From Desulfobacteraceae bacterium Eth-SRB2 (GTDB lineage: Bacteria; Desulfobacterota; Desulfobacteria; Desulfobacterales; UBA11574), in contig RPGQ01000037.1 of NCBI GenBank assembly GCA_004193595.1, positions 1 through 54,726 on the forward strand: a DNA stretch of 54,726 nt. Direction: 5' to 3'. This document shows positions 44,233 to 52,241 of this stretch, piece by piece. The notes beneath the pieces are model-generated. The model saw nothing but the letters and a program-made list of their open reading frames with translations. It did not search any database and was not told the origin of the DNA. A program made the position numbers and the translations under genes. The stretch's first letter is position 1. Each line of letters opens with the position of its first letter.

Positions 44233-44391
44233 TTATTCTTTTTCAAAATCATCTTTTGAAGCACCACACACCGGGCATTCCCAGCTATCCGGCACATCTT
44301 CCCACTTTGTCCCCGGATTGACGCCATTGTCGGAATCACCCTGTTCCGGATCATAAACATAACCGCAAACCGTGCATACATATTTATCCAT
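44233..44391 (-). CDS. Rubredoxin
   Basis: This 52-residue rubredoxin binds one iron through two CxxC pairs: [19 protein letters not shown] at the start and '[16 protein letters not shown]' near the end. AAGGAGG lies six bases before the ATG. It is the usual electron donor of flavodiiron proteins and superoxide reductase, both encoded close by on the same strand. The gene is too short to be noticed by a size filter but is unambiguous. Confidence 0.95.
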   Translation of the reverse strand: MDKYVCTVCGYVYDPEQGDSDNGVNPGTKWEDVPDSWECPVCGASKDDFEKE

Positions 44392-44466
44392 TTTAAACCT
44401 CCTTCTCTATGATTTATTCTTTTGGGTTTTTAAATAAAAATAGTGCCATGTATTGATTAGGGGCCT

Positions 44467-45015
44467 TTATTCCATGAGAACATTCGCCGTGGCCAGGAAA
44501 AGATCTGAATCACGAATCACACCCACCAATTTGTCGCCTTCGAATACCGGCAGAACGGTAACTTTATTGCGGTAAATCATTTTCAACGCATCTAAAAAAC
44601 CTGCATCTGCATCTATGGTTCCTCTTAATTTAAGCATAATGTCACTTACCCGGGTCTGGGCGTTTTGCCTGACCCTGGACCGGAATCCATGCTGTGAACT
44701 ATCCATATCGTGTGCATCGGCCTCGGCAAAGGCCATGGAAATTCCTAACGCCTGCAATTTCCCGCTGATTCCTCCGGCAACCTCAGGAATCAGAACTTTA
44801 AGAATACTTTTAAAATCCAAAATCCCTACAAGCTTACCCTGACTGTCAAGGACAAGACTTGTTCTATGTCCGGCCTCTGTACATTTACCGATTTCCACCT
44901 GACAATATATTTTCATCAATTCCGGAACAGCCTCTTTAAGAGTCTTATCAACGGTTGTTACTGCATAATCGTCAATCGGCACCATCATATCTTCGACTTT
45001 TAATCTAACCGGCAT
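44467..45015 (-). CDS. Protein of two CBS domains
   Basis: The 182-residue protein consists of a tandem CBS pair: 'VEDMMVPIDDYAVTTVDKTLKEAVPELM' to 'LDSQGKLVGILDFKSIL', and 'VSDIMLKLRGTIDADAGFLDALKMIYRNKVTVLPVFEGDKLVGVIRDSDLFLA'. CBS pairs bind adenine nucleotides and act as energy sensors. An extra helical segment of about 50 residues separates the two. AAGGAGAA precedes the ATG. It is 75 bases upstream of rubredoxin in the same direction. Confidence 0.85.
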   Translation of the reverse strand: MPVRLKVEDMMVPIDDYAVTTVDKTLKEAVPELMKIYCQVEIGKCTEAGHRTSLVLDSQGKLVGILDFKSILKVLIPEVAGGISGKLQALGISMAFAEADAHDMDSSQHGFRSRVRQNAQTRVSDIMLKLRGTIDADAGFLDALKMIYRNKVTVLPVFEGDKLVGVIRDSDLFLATANVLME

Positions 45016-45060
45016 ATTATCTTTCTCCTTTCTATAAGTTAGCTCGCTTCGCTCACAATT

Positions 45061-45195
45061 GGAATGTTGGAATATTGGAACACTGGAATATTGGGTTCTG
45101 GGAAAATGTAAAGTTGGGTTATTGTAAAATTCCTATTGACGGTAATTAAATAGAGGAATATCATCTTTTTTAAATCATCATTCCAATATTCCATG
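45061..45195. repeat. Inverted 'GGAATATTGG' repeat arms
   Basis: 45061-45097 consists of short variants of GGAATATTGGAA; 45174-45195 has the inverse (ATTCCAATATTCCA). A similar arrangement, with GGAGTAATGG-type units, lies at 51983-52139. These are dispersed intergenic hairpin elements. Confidence 0.6.
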
Positions 45196-45286
45196 TCCGA
45201 GTTAAAAATATAAGTCAAATAAATGCCTTTATTTTCAATAAATTACAGAATTTCCACGGTTTAAAAAGCATTCGGGTAATTTTGTC

Positions 45287-46264
45287 TTAAATCGAAACAT
45301 TGCTTACAAGATCCTTTACTCTATTTTCTATTTCATCACGCACCGTTCGCATAAATTCCATGGATTTACCTGCGGGATCCGGCAAATCCCAGTCCTGTAT
45401 TTTGGCACCCGGTATCAATGGGCATTCTTCCTGACAGCCCATGCTGATAATCATATCCGGTTGTAAACCCGACACTGCTTGACTCAGGGATCGGGTTCTG
45501 CGGAAGGCCATGTCTATCCCTTTTTCCTGCATGGCTTTCACCATGTCGGGATTAATGTTATCTGCGGGTTCGCTCCCTGCGGAAATGGCTTCAATTTTAT
45601 CTCCGGCCAAATATTGGGTAAACGCTGAGGCCATCTGGCTGCGACAGGCATTTTCTCGGCACACAAATAAGATAATCTTCCGGGTCAAAAAAGGTTTTAA
45701 AAGACCAGCCACTGCGTCCCGGACCTCTTCACGCACTGTCGGATGCTTTTCCATATCACCGCGATGTTCTATCCGCCAATAAGTGAGGCTCCCCTCATAT
45801 TTTGCTGCGACTGCATCAAAAAAATATTGGGCCGTGAGTTTAACCCCTTCGAAAAGATTTTTTCCTTTGGTGGCCCCCAGGGCCAGCAAAAATCCACGCC
45901 TCATTTTCCCTCGGGGATCCTCGACATTTAACCTGTATTTCCGGGACCACAGGGTTTGACTCCTGTCAATAAGCGCCTTGAGTTGTGCAGTAACATTGTA
46001 AAAATATATAGGTGAGGCTGCCACAATCACATCGGCTTCACGAAGCAACGGATAGATTTCAAGTGTCATATCATCGTCTTGAGTAATACAGTGCCCCTTC
46101 TTTTCGCAAAAACCACATCCCTTGCATGGAATGATATTTTTTTTAGCCACTTCAATGACATGTGTCCGGGCTCCTGATTTTTCAGCCTCGTTCATGAATG
46201 TTTTGAGAAGATAATGGGTGTTTCCTTTTTTTCGGGGACTTCCCTGTAGCCCTAATACAAACAT
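45287..46264 (-). CDS. Fe-S flavoprotein fused to a thioredoxin-type arsenate reductase
   Basis: The 325-residue protein joins two enzymes. Residues 1-190 are an NADPH-dependent FMN reductase/iron-sulfur flavoprotein: 'GLQGSPRKKGNTHYLLKTFM', the compact cluster motif CKGCGFCEKKGHC (Cys47, 50, 53, 59) and 'ADVIVAASPIYFYNVTAQLKALIDR'. Residues 195-325 are a low-molecular-weight phosphatase-type ArsC: 'FVCRENACRSQMA' (Cys202, CX5R to Arg208), Cys277 and Cys281 in 'MGCQEECP', and 'DWDLPDPAG'. The flavoprotein half may supply electrons to reduce arsenate to arsenite. No arsenite pump or ArsR gene is adjacent. Confidence 0.88.
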   Translation of the reverse strand: MFVLGLQGSPRKKGNTHYLLKTFMNEAEKSGARTHVIEVAKKNIIPCKGCGFCEKKGHCITQDDDMTLEIYPLLREADVIVAASPIYFYNVTAQLKALIDRSQTLWSRKYRLNVEDPRGKMRRGFLLALGATKGKNLFEGVKLTAQYFFDAVAAKYEGSLTYWRIEHRGDMEKHPTVREEVRDAVAGLLKPFLTRKIILFVCRENACRSQMASAFTQYLAGDKIEAISAGSEPADNINPDMVKAMQEKGIDMAFRRTRSLSQAVSGLQPDMIISMGCQEECPLIPGAKIQDWDLPDPAGKSMEFMRTVRDEIENRVKDLVSNVSI

Positions 46265-46543
46265 TTTAACTATTCCTACACTATTTTATTTAACATTCTT
46301 TGCATCTGGTCGGCCCTGATTCTTTGCCCTGTGGCAGTTCAGGCAATTTTTATTCATGACTCGTTTCTTTACAGTTTTTCCTGATAATAATTATTGATTT
46401 CAATCTCACGATTTGTCTTTACCGATCGCGGGCATAGGTACCCTCTTAAAATCAGTCACATAAAAATCAATCTTTTTAATGTGACCAGCGGCTAAATCAG
46501 TTGTTTTGAAAAATGAGCAAAAGCCGAAAAAAGGTCGATGGTA
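46265..46543. other. Intergenic region
   Basis: I see no gene, strong hairpin or repeat in these 279 bases. It separates the ArsC fusion from the zinc-ribbon gene, both on the minus strand, and should hold the promoter of the fusion gene. Confidence 0.4.
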
Positions 46544-46729
46544 CTAGGCTTCTGAGTCCAAAGAACACTGCGTGAAATCTATTTTTTTCCCGCAGCTGTC
46601 GCACACATGAGTCTTATCAAACTCATCTGAAAAGATCTCTATTTCTTGATTGCATTCGGGGCACTGACATTTAAACGAGCTAAGATGCTTAAATTTTTCA
46701 AAACCCGGACAATGCTTAGGTGTAGTCAT
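46544..46729 (-). CDS. Small zinc-ribbon protein
   Basis: ATG 46729 follows GGAGGATATT. The 61-residue protein (MTTPKHCPGFEKFKHLSSFK ...) has two CxxC pairs, 'CQCPEC' and 'HVCDSCGKK', plus extra Cys near both ends. It is a probable zinc or iron knuckle. Its place in the redox cluster suggests a small electron or metal carrier, but the family is unknown to me. Confidence 0.65.
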   Translation of the reverse strand: MTTPKHCPGFEKFKHLSSFKCQCPECNQEIEIFSDEFDKTHVCDSCGKKIDFTQCSLDSEA

Positions 46730-46888
46730 AATATCCTCCTTCAATAAAATGGTTTTGTAATTTTTATATTACGCAGCTGCTTTGCAAAGAATTTAATAGA
46801 TTCTACCGATAAAGATTCCCTCGGTACTAAATAATTTTCCTGCGATTTCACGGTCGTAATTATGGGCCATTTGAAGCCCCCCTCCGAG

Positions 46889-47041
46889 TCATATTCGCTT
46901 GTCAGTGCCTTCAAATTCGCAGTCCGGGGTATAACAGGTGTTGTCGAGAAACTCGCATTTTTCTTTGCAGGATGGACACCGTTCGGGGGGGGTATCCGCT
47001 TCGAGCGTATATCCGCAATTTCCACATTTCCAACTTGCCAT
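46889..47041 (-). CDS. Rubredoxin-like protein
   Basis: ATG 47041 follows an ideal ribosome binding site AAAGGAGGTGAT. The 50-residue protein has '[30 protein letters not shown]', the rubrerythrin-type rubredoxin knuckle with short spacing, plus a second Cys pair ([10 protein letters not shown]). It lies 13 bases downstream of desulfoferrodoxin and is probably its cotranscribed redox partner. Bases 46730-46888 after it carry no intact frame of note. Confidence 0.8.
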   Translation of the reverse strand: MASWKCGNCGYTLEADTPPERCPSCKEKCEFLDNTCYTPDCEFEGTDKRI

Positions 47042-47054
47042 ATGATCACCTCCT

Positions 47055-47429
47055 TTATGCTTTCCAAAGACCATGGATATTACAATATTCACGTGCGGCA
47101 ATCTGGTCTGCAGTCACATTGAAAATTGCCTCTGGTACTTCTCCGGGATTTAGATACTGCCGGTAAGTCTTGTCGTCCGCTATAATTTCAACCCATTGGA
47201 TCCAGTGTTTCTCTTCCATGGGATGAGCAACTTCTCCCACCTTAACCTTCACGCCGCCGTCAATTTTTTCAATCACCGGAATATGCTTCTCTTTAGCCGC
47301 ATCAACCGTATTTTCAACCAGCAAATTCATGGGTTTTCCGCAGCACACAAGGTTGCCTTTTCCGGCATGGAGCACTTCAATGATATTTCCACAGACACCA
47401 CATTTATATATCTCAAGTCTTTTGGCCAT
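47055..47429 (-). CDS. dfx: Desulfoferrodoxin (superoxide reductase)
   Basis: This 124-residue 2Fe superoxide reductase converts superoxide to peroxide without making oxygen. Centre I ligands are Cys10, Cys13, Cys29, Cys30 ([15 protein letters not shown]). Centre II ligands are His49, His69, His75, Cys116 and His119 ([24 protein letters not shown]), with the catalytic Glu47-Lys48. Length and all ligands are normal. It is followed closely by the rubredoxin-like gene. Peroxide formed here could be handled by Tpx or the ferritin-like protein encoded earlier in the window. Confidence 0.95.
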   Translation of the reverse strand: MAKRLEIYKCGVCGNIIEVLHAGKGNLVCCGKPMNLLVENTVDAAKEKHIPVIEKIDGGVKVKVGEVAHPMEEKHWIQWVEIIADDKTYRQYLNPGEVPEAIFNVTADQIAAREYCNIHGLWKA

Positions 47430-47450
47430 TTTTTATTTCCTCCATTTTAA

Positions 47451-47530
47451 AAAAACAGAACACAGATTTTCACAGACACACACAGATTTTTCTTTATTAA
47501 AATCCTGATAATCTGTGTTTATCTGTGTCC
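47451..47530. repeat. 'ATCTGTG' hairpin repeat
   Basis: Units CACAGATTTTCACAG and AATCTGTGTTTATCTGTGTC form inverted arms around a T-rich loop. This kind of intergenic palindrome is common in deltaproteobacterial genomes. It lies between dfx and a small gene and overlaps the end of that gene slightly. Confidence 0.6.
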
Positions 47531-47746
47531 CCAAAAAGATTTATCCGTTTTCCACCAGTCTTTATTAAGGTGGTTTCCCTTTTCTTTTTCCGCAAGTCTT
47601 TTCAGTTTGTAGGCGGAATCAAGTAACACACCGTAAAGAATACCACAACCGGTATCTTCTCTTTCGGCGTTCCCTAATTCTGCAAGTTTGATCATTTTGG
47701 CTGTAATTTGAAGGGTGCTTTCAATGTTTTTGTCACAGGGCTTCAT
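47519..47746 (-). CDS. Small conserved-looking hypothetical protein
   Basis: This 75-residue helical protein reads MKPCDKNIESTLQITAKMIK and 'REDTGCGILYGVLLDSAYKLKRLAEKE'. Sequences with this 'EDTGCGILYG' core seem familiar from sulfate reducers, but no function is known to me. It is the first gene of the minus-strand run that leads into dfx, 90 bases before it, and could be linked to oxygen stress by position only. Confidence 0.55.
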   Translation of the reverse strand: MKPCDKNIESTLQITAKMIKLAELGNAEREDTGCGILYGVLLDSAYKLKRLAEKEKGNHLNKDWWKTDKSFWGHR

Positions 47747-47874
47747 GGAATTTTTATCCCAATTTTTAATTATATTTCTACATTATGTATAAATATGTGT
47801 CAAAATTCGTGCCAGAGATGAATGCAGTATAATATTTTTAAAAATACCTTAAAAAATAAGATTTTTAAACCCAA

Positions 47875-47980
47875 CATGAGCGATTTTTTGCCAAAAATGT
47901 GCTGAGATCTTGATGCATAAGGGTTCGCTAAACCGCCCCGAAAAGACATCGGGTGGATATGTCGAGGGGTTTCGCGGATT
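47875..47980 (-). repeat. Right copy of the ~110-bp inverted pair
   Basis: The inverse complement of 44110-44219 with some divergence (shared GATCTTGATGCATAAGGGTT and GACATATCC-type segments). Together the two copies bracket the rubredoxin-dfx gene block. Confidence 0.8.
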
Positions 47981-48052
47981 CTTGGAGACCTTGATGGCAT
48001 GACGTGGGTACAGATCCAGTAGAAAACGCCCCATTTAGGTATCAGTGGGCGG

Positions 48053-48096
48053 ATCAATATGATCACTTAATACACCAGAACTTAATGAGAAGTTAC
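48053..48096. repeat. Copy of the 17401-17444 repeat
   Basis: Same orientation as 17401-17444, with about five mismatches in 44 bases (shared TTAATACACCA and CTTAATGAGAAGTTAC). The surrounding 47981-48259 contains no gene. Confidence 0.7.
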
Positions 48097-48259
48097 CAAA
48101 AACATCTGTAACTGGTTATATTTGTATAAAATAAAGAAATATACCCGCTGTATCATATTTCTTTTTGATACAAATCTGTCTCACAAGACAAATCTGAGGG
48201 AATTTTTTAGGATCTCGGAAAGAAATTCGATGTTACGTATCCGTTGACAATGTTCTGAG

Positions 48260-49186
48260 TTATATTTCAGAAAAAAGTTCCGTGCTGATATACCGTTCGC
48301 CGGTACTCGGTAATATCACTACGACACATTTGCCTTTTGACTCTCTTCGTTTTGCAATTTTAAGGGCAGCGGCCATGGCGGCACCCGATGATATGCCGCA
48401 GAGTATCCCCTCTGTTTTTGCCAGCATCCGTGAGGTATCAAATGCCTCATCATTAGATACGGTTATGACTTCATCTATAATTGAGATATCGAGTACATGA
48501 GGAATAAAACCGGCGCCAATGCCCTGAATCTTATGAGGTCCGGGCGTTCCTCCGGATAATACCGGAGAATCTTCCGGTTCAACAGCAATAGCTTTAAAGG
48601 ACGGTTTCCGTGATTTTATCATCTGGGCGACACCGGTTATGGTACCGCCGGTGCCAACACCGGCAACCAGTATATCCACCCGGCCGTCGGTATCTTCCCA
48701 TATCTCTTGTGCGGTGGTTTCTCTGTGGATTTTCGGATTGGCCGGATTCCTGAACTGGTCGGGCATAAATGCGTTTTTTCGCGAATGGACAATTTCTTCT
48801 GCTTTTGTAATGGCCCCTTTCATACCTTGGGAACCCGGCGTAAGAACAAGTTCCGCGCCCAGGTGTTTCAGCAGTTTTCTTCTTTCCATACTCATGGTGT
48901 CCGGCATGGTAAGGCATAGATCATATCCCTTTACCGTACAAATAAAGGCAAGCGCAATACCCGTATTTCCGCTGGTGGGTTCCACCACGAGCGTATCCGG
49001 GCCGATCAGACCTTTAGCCTCTGCGGCATCAATCATTGATGCGGCAATCCGGTCCTTAACACTCCCTAAAGGATTGAAAAATTCAAGCTTGGCAAGTAGT
49101 TCAGCATCAAGACCCTGCGTAATGGTATTCAGCCGTACCAGAGGTGTTGAACCAATGGTTGTACCGATGTTGGAAAATATTTTCAT
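48260..49186 (-). CDS. cysK: Cysteine synthase (O-acetylserine sulfhydrylase)
   Basis: I prefer ATG 49186 ([20 protein letters not shown]); an in-frame TTG at 49222 has no ribosome binding site. The protein of 308 residues makes cysteine from O-acetylserine and sulfide. It has the PLP lysine in '[15 protein letters not shown]', the phosphate/substrate loops '[12 protein letters not shown]' and '[10 protein letters not shown]', and '[12 protein letters not shown]' and '[14 protein letters not shown]'. It lies downstream of cysE on the same strand. A leader of about 130 bases is shared with the cysteine synthase-CysRS fusion gene. Confidence 0.93.
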   Translation of the reverse strand: MKIFSNIGTTIGSTPLVRLNTITQGLDAELLAKLEFFNPLGSVKDRIAASMIDAAEAKGLIGPDTLVVEPTSGNTGIALAFICTVKGYDLCLTMPDTMSMERRKLLKHLGAELVLTPGSQGMKGAITKAEEIVHSRKNAFMPDQFRNPANPKIHRETTAQEIWEDTDGRVDILVAGVGTGGTITGVAQMIKSRKPSFKAIAVEPEDSPVLSGGTPGPHKIQGIGAGFIPHVLDISIIDEVITVSNDEAFDTSRMLAKTEGILCGISSGAAMAAALKIAKRRESKGKCVVVILPSTGERYISTELFSEI

Positions 49187-49240
49187 AGCCTTTAATTCCG
49201 GAATCCTGCCGTGTATATCCAATATCGAGCTATTTATTTC

Positions 49241-49371
49241 AGCATTCGGGGTGTTTTTCTTATAAAGCTCAACAAATAGCGTAATGAATGATCAGCAGCG
49301 TAATCATACACTGTTTGAAACCATTAGGGATCGTTAAGATAGAACAGCGGTATTTTGCGTTCGTAATTAAA
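49241..49371 (-). promoter_or_regulatory. Leader repeat upstream of cysK
   Basis: This stretch is over 90% identical in its core to 54567-54697, which lies at the same place before the cysteine synthase-CysRS fusion. Read on the minus strand, both copies contain AACGATCCCTAATG, CAGTGTATGAT (a possible -10 TATGAT) and GCTGCTGATCATTCATTACG. It may be a common promoter or control region, or the trace of a duplication. Confidence 0.6.
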
Positions 49372-49518
49372 TTGCTCAAAATGGGTATCCATATAAGATA
49401 GTTATTTAAAGCCATATTTTCTGTTTTATCTTTACGAACCCTTATGTATGAGTTTGTATGATGGAGTCGCTGATTATTCATGAAGCGATCGAATCGAAAA
49501 AACTCCTCGATCCCTCAT

Positions 49519-50469
49519 TTATTTATAGATCAACTTCGGTGTTTCCATTATCACCTTGGTATCCGGAGGAACAGATTCCGTTATCCAGACATTTCCTCCG
49601 ATTACGGAACGCGCACCGATCACGGTGTCTCCGCCCAAAATCGTAGCGCCTGAATAGATGATAACATCGTTTTCTATTGTGGGATGGCGTTTCTTCCCTC
49701 TCAACCGCTCCCCGGCATCTTTAGGAAGTGAAAGGGCACCCAGAGTTACTCCCTGGTAGATACGCACGTTTTTACCGATGACCGTGGTTTCACCGATCAC
49801 TACGCCCGTTCCATGATCAATCACAAAACTTTCCCCGATTTCAGCCCCCGGATGGATATCTATACCGGTTAAACTGTGGGCATGTTCCGTCATGATGCGA
49901 GGAAGAAGCGGCACTTGAAATTCAAAAAGCTCATGGGCCGCCCGATGTACGGTTATAGCAAACATACCGGGATAGCTAAAAATAATTTCGTCATAGCTAT
50001 TTGCAGCAGGATCTCCATCATATATTGCCCGTACATCTGTTGCCAAGGTTTTTCGTATGGATGGAATAGATTTTAGAAAGTCAAGAGCAATTTTTTGTCC
50101 TTGCGCTTCGCATTCTCTGCATGGCAGATCGTATCTAAAGCAGTCGTGCCTCATGTTGTGGGTAATCTGCTCGGAAAGCATACCAAAAAGAATTGAAACA
50201 GATTGTCCGATGTTGTATTTCAGGTTGACCGGATCTATCTTTTCCCTGGTAAAATACCCAGGGAAAAGAATTTCCCTTAATTTATTTATGATATCAACAA
50301 CATATCCTTCCGATGGAATCGGCTCATAGTCCACATGAGTAAAGCATTGGCTGTCATCACAGTTTTCAATGATGTTTTCAACAATTCCCGGCAGTTTTTC
50401 CCTGTATTGGGAAAGGGATTCCACATCTGTTTTGCATGTGTGTTGACTTTCTTTTATACTCTTATCCAT
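49519..50469 (-). CDS. cysE: Serine O-acetyltransferase
   Basis: This 316-residue enzyme activates serine with acetyl-CoA, the step before cysteine synthase. The N-terminal half is helical with '[20 protein letters not shown]', an extension seen in the EpsC/large SAT group. The C-terminal half is a left-handed beta helix of hexapeptide repeats: '[46 protein letters not shown]' with the catalytic His/Asp pair in DHGTG, then '[27 protein letters not shown]'. GGGAGG precedes the ATG. It is upstream of cysK on the same strand. Confidence 0.93.
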   Translation of the reverse strand: MDKSIKESQHTCKTDVESLSQYREKLPGIVENIIENCDDSQCFTHVDYEPIPSEGYVVDIINKLREILFPGYFTREKIDPVNLKYNIGQSVSILFGMLSEQITHNMRHDCFRYDLPCRECEAQGQKIALDFLKSIPSIRKTLATDVRAIYDGDPAANSYDEIIFSYPGMFAITVHRAAHELFEFQVPLLPRIMTEHAHSLTGIDIHPGAEIGESFVIDHGTGVVIGETTVIGKNVRIYQGVTLGALSLPKDAGERLRGKKRHPTIENDVIIYSGATILGGDTVIGARSVIGGNVWITESVPPDTKVIMETPKLIYK

Positions 50470-50506
50470 TTTATAAACCTCCCATAAAAAACATCAACCT
50501 GTCAAC

Positions 50507-51982
50507 GGGTGTAAATCAAGACTATTGTTTGCTAAGATTGCTATGGCTATTTGGTGTCAGGTGTCAGGTGTCAGGAATGATGAACAAAGGCGCTGACACC
50601 TGACACCTGACACCTATAGTGCGTCGCAAATGAATTGATACCTAAATATCTGAATTATTGTGCGTCCATCTTTATATCTGTTGTCCAAAATTCATCCTCA
50701 ATTTTTCTTACTTTTTTAATAATTTTTTCGCATGTTGAAGCGGTGACTTTATTAAACCCACAATCGAGCTGCTTTTATCGTTTTCACGCAAAGTCGCAAT
50801 TTTGTATTACATGATTTTTACTACGCCCCAGCATGTTTCTATCGGTTGTAGTTCTGGATGATACGGTGGAGTTCTGAGAACCTTATGGCCAAATGATGTA
50901 GCTATTTCGTCGACTGCATAGATCTGTTCAGGGACCATTTTGATCAAAAGCTCGACCAACTCAGGCTTTAGGCAATCATCACGACAGTAAACTTTATTTT
51001 GTTCAAGCCATTTCTTGATTTTCTTCTTCGAGCTTTGTGGCGTTGGAGGGGAGTGCCTTGATAAGATATGTGGTATGGAGCATTATCCGCGATGATGAAG
51101 GACTGTCCCGAATATTAGGAAGGAGCATTTCCGTAAACCATTTTTTAAATAATTCCCAATTCATTTGGCCGTGATAATCCCCTGTCTTTCTCGTACTCTT
51201 AAACACAAGCTTTGAACCTGGAACCCAACCAGATTTAGTTATGGCATTGATAATGATAAGACGTTCTCCTTTGCCTGTCGGCTTTTGCACCCAAGGGCCA
51301 TCTTCACCGTAATACCATATAAAGTCATTGCTATGATTCTGTTTACATACGACCTATCAAGATAAATCCCATGAATTGTATCAATGCCTTTCCTGAACTT
51401 GATTGCCTCATTTCAAGTGCAAATAACGCTGCTCTGGCGGCAATCACATGATCCTTCTCTTTAAGCGTTGGGATCTTATTCCCTGTCCAAAATTCAAACT
51501 CCCCACGCCAGCGTTCTGGCTAACAAGTTGCTTTGTTAAATGTTTGGTCAGGATATTCTTCCTCTGTGCTTTTAATAACCGCGCTGCTATATGCCCTTTT
51601 TGTTTGCAGTCTCGAATATATGACCGATGATTCTGGATACGACACGCTAACAGCATAAATAGGGCGCCCACGTAATTTTAGAGATTTATCTATACCGGTA
51701 TCCACGGCGTCATACCGCGCTTCGGACTGCTGCGCATCGCTATACCGGCGCTTCACACTTGCCCTGCGGTGCCGCCTGTTTCGATCAAAATACTGCTTAG
51801 CAGAGACAGTAAGCTTCTTTATTTCGGGGCTTAGTGGCTTGCCACGACATGATACCATGATCTATCCATTTTTCTGTTTGAATGAATTGAAATTATGAAC
51901 AGAATATCATGGATTAACCCCTTTGTCAAGTATCAATTCATTTGCGACGAACTATAGTTTGCCGGCATTTAACGATTTACGG
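50507..51982. mobile_element. Repeat element copy D, interrupted by an IS630-type remnant
   Basis: The left end GGGTGTAAATCAAGACTATT (from 50507) and the 46-base flank are the inverse of the right ends of copies B and C. GGTGTCA-unit arms at 50553-50575 and 50594-50615 enclose only about 18 bases, so the core is empty. The right end is separated by the IS630-type insertion and seems to resume as ...TTAACGATTTACGG (to 51982). Confidence 0.65.
50617..51954 (-). mobile_element. Decayed IS630-type insertion sequence
   Basis: Ends TAGTGCGTCGCAAATGAATT (left) and the inverse of CAATTCATTTGCGACGAACTA (right; about 27 bp with one mismatch) are flanked by TA, as for IS630/Tc1. On the minus strand an N-terminal piece (51858-51520, with CRGKPLSPEIKKLTVSAKQY) and a core piece (51290-51003, with 'TRKTGDYHGQMNWELFKKWFTEMLLPNI') belong to one transposase split by frameshifts; the catalytic 'MDNA.YH' after it is lost ('IMLHTTY'). 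It cannot move by itself. Confidence 0.85.
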
Positions 51983-52205
51983 AGTACTGGAGTATTGGAG
52001 TGGTGGAGTAATGGAAGAAACCCATTTTTTCATCGCTCTCAGAAGACAGATCCCTAGAGAAAATCTGAAAATTTAAAGCTCTTTTTTTTAAATCAACACT
52101 CCAACACTCCATTACTCCATCATTCCATTACTCCAATTAGGGCGAAGCTCCTAATTTCCATATCCTTCGTGTCTTTGTGCCTTTGTGGCAAATATTTATT
52201 TGTTC
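51983..52205. repeat. Inverted 'GGAGTATTGG' repeats and 'CTTTGTGCC' repeat
   Basis: 51983-52018 (variants of GGAGTATTGG) and 52095-52139 (ACTCCATTACTCCA units) are inverted arms. 52162-52191 has CCTTCGTGTCTTTGTGCC followed by TTTGTGG, the inverse of the repeat at 37836. There is no gene here. Confidence 0.65.
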
Positions 52206-52241
52206 CGGTTTGTCCGGGTTAGGTATCAGTCTGTTTTTTTG

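Noticed and set aside
44310..44330. CCACTTTGTCC as a further operator copy
   Set aside because: It lies inside the rubredoxin coding sequence and is explained by the codons.
49269..49481. 70-residue minus-strand frame across the cysK leader
   Set aside because: It crosses the repeated leader, has no ribosome binding site and is not kept in the second copy.
50553..50615. GGTGTCA tandem units as a CRISPR array
   Set aside because: Units are 7-8 bases, adjacent, and arranged as inverted arms without spacers; no cas gene is present.
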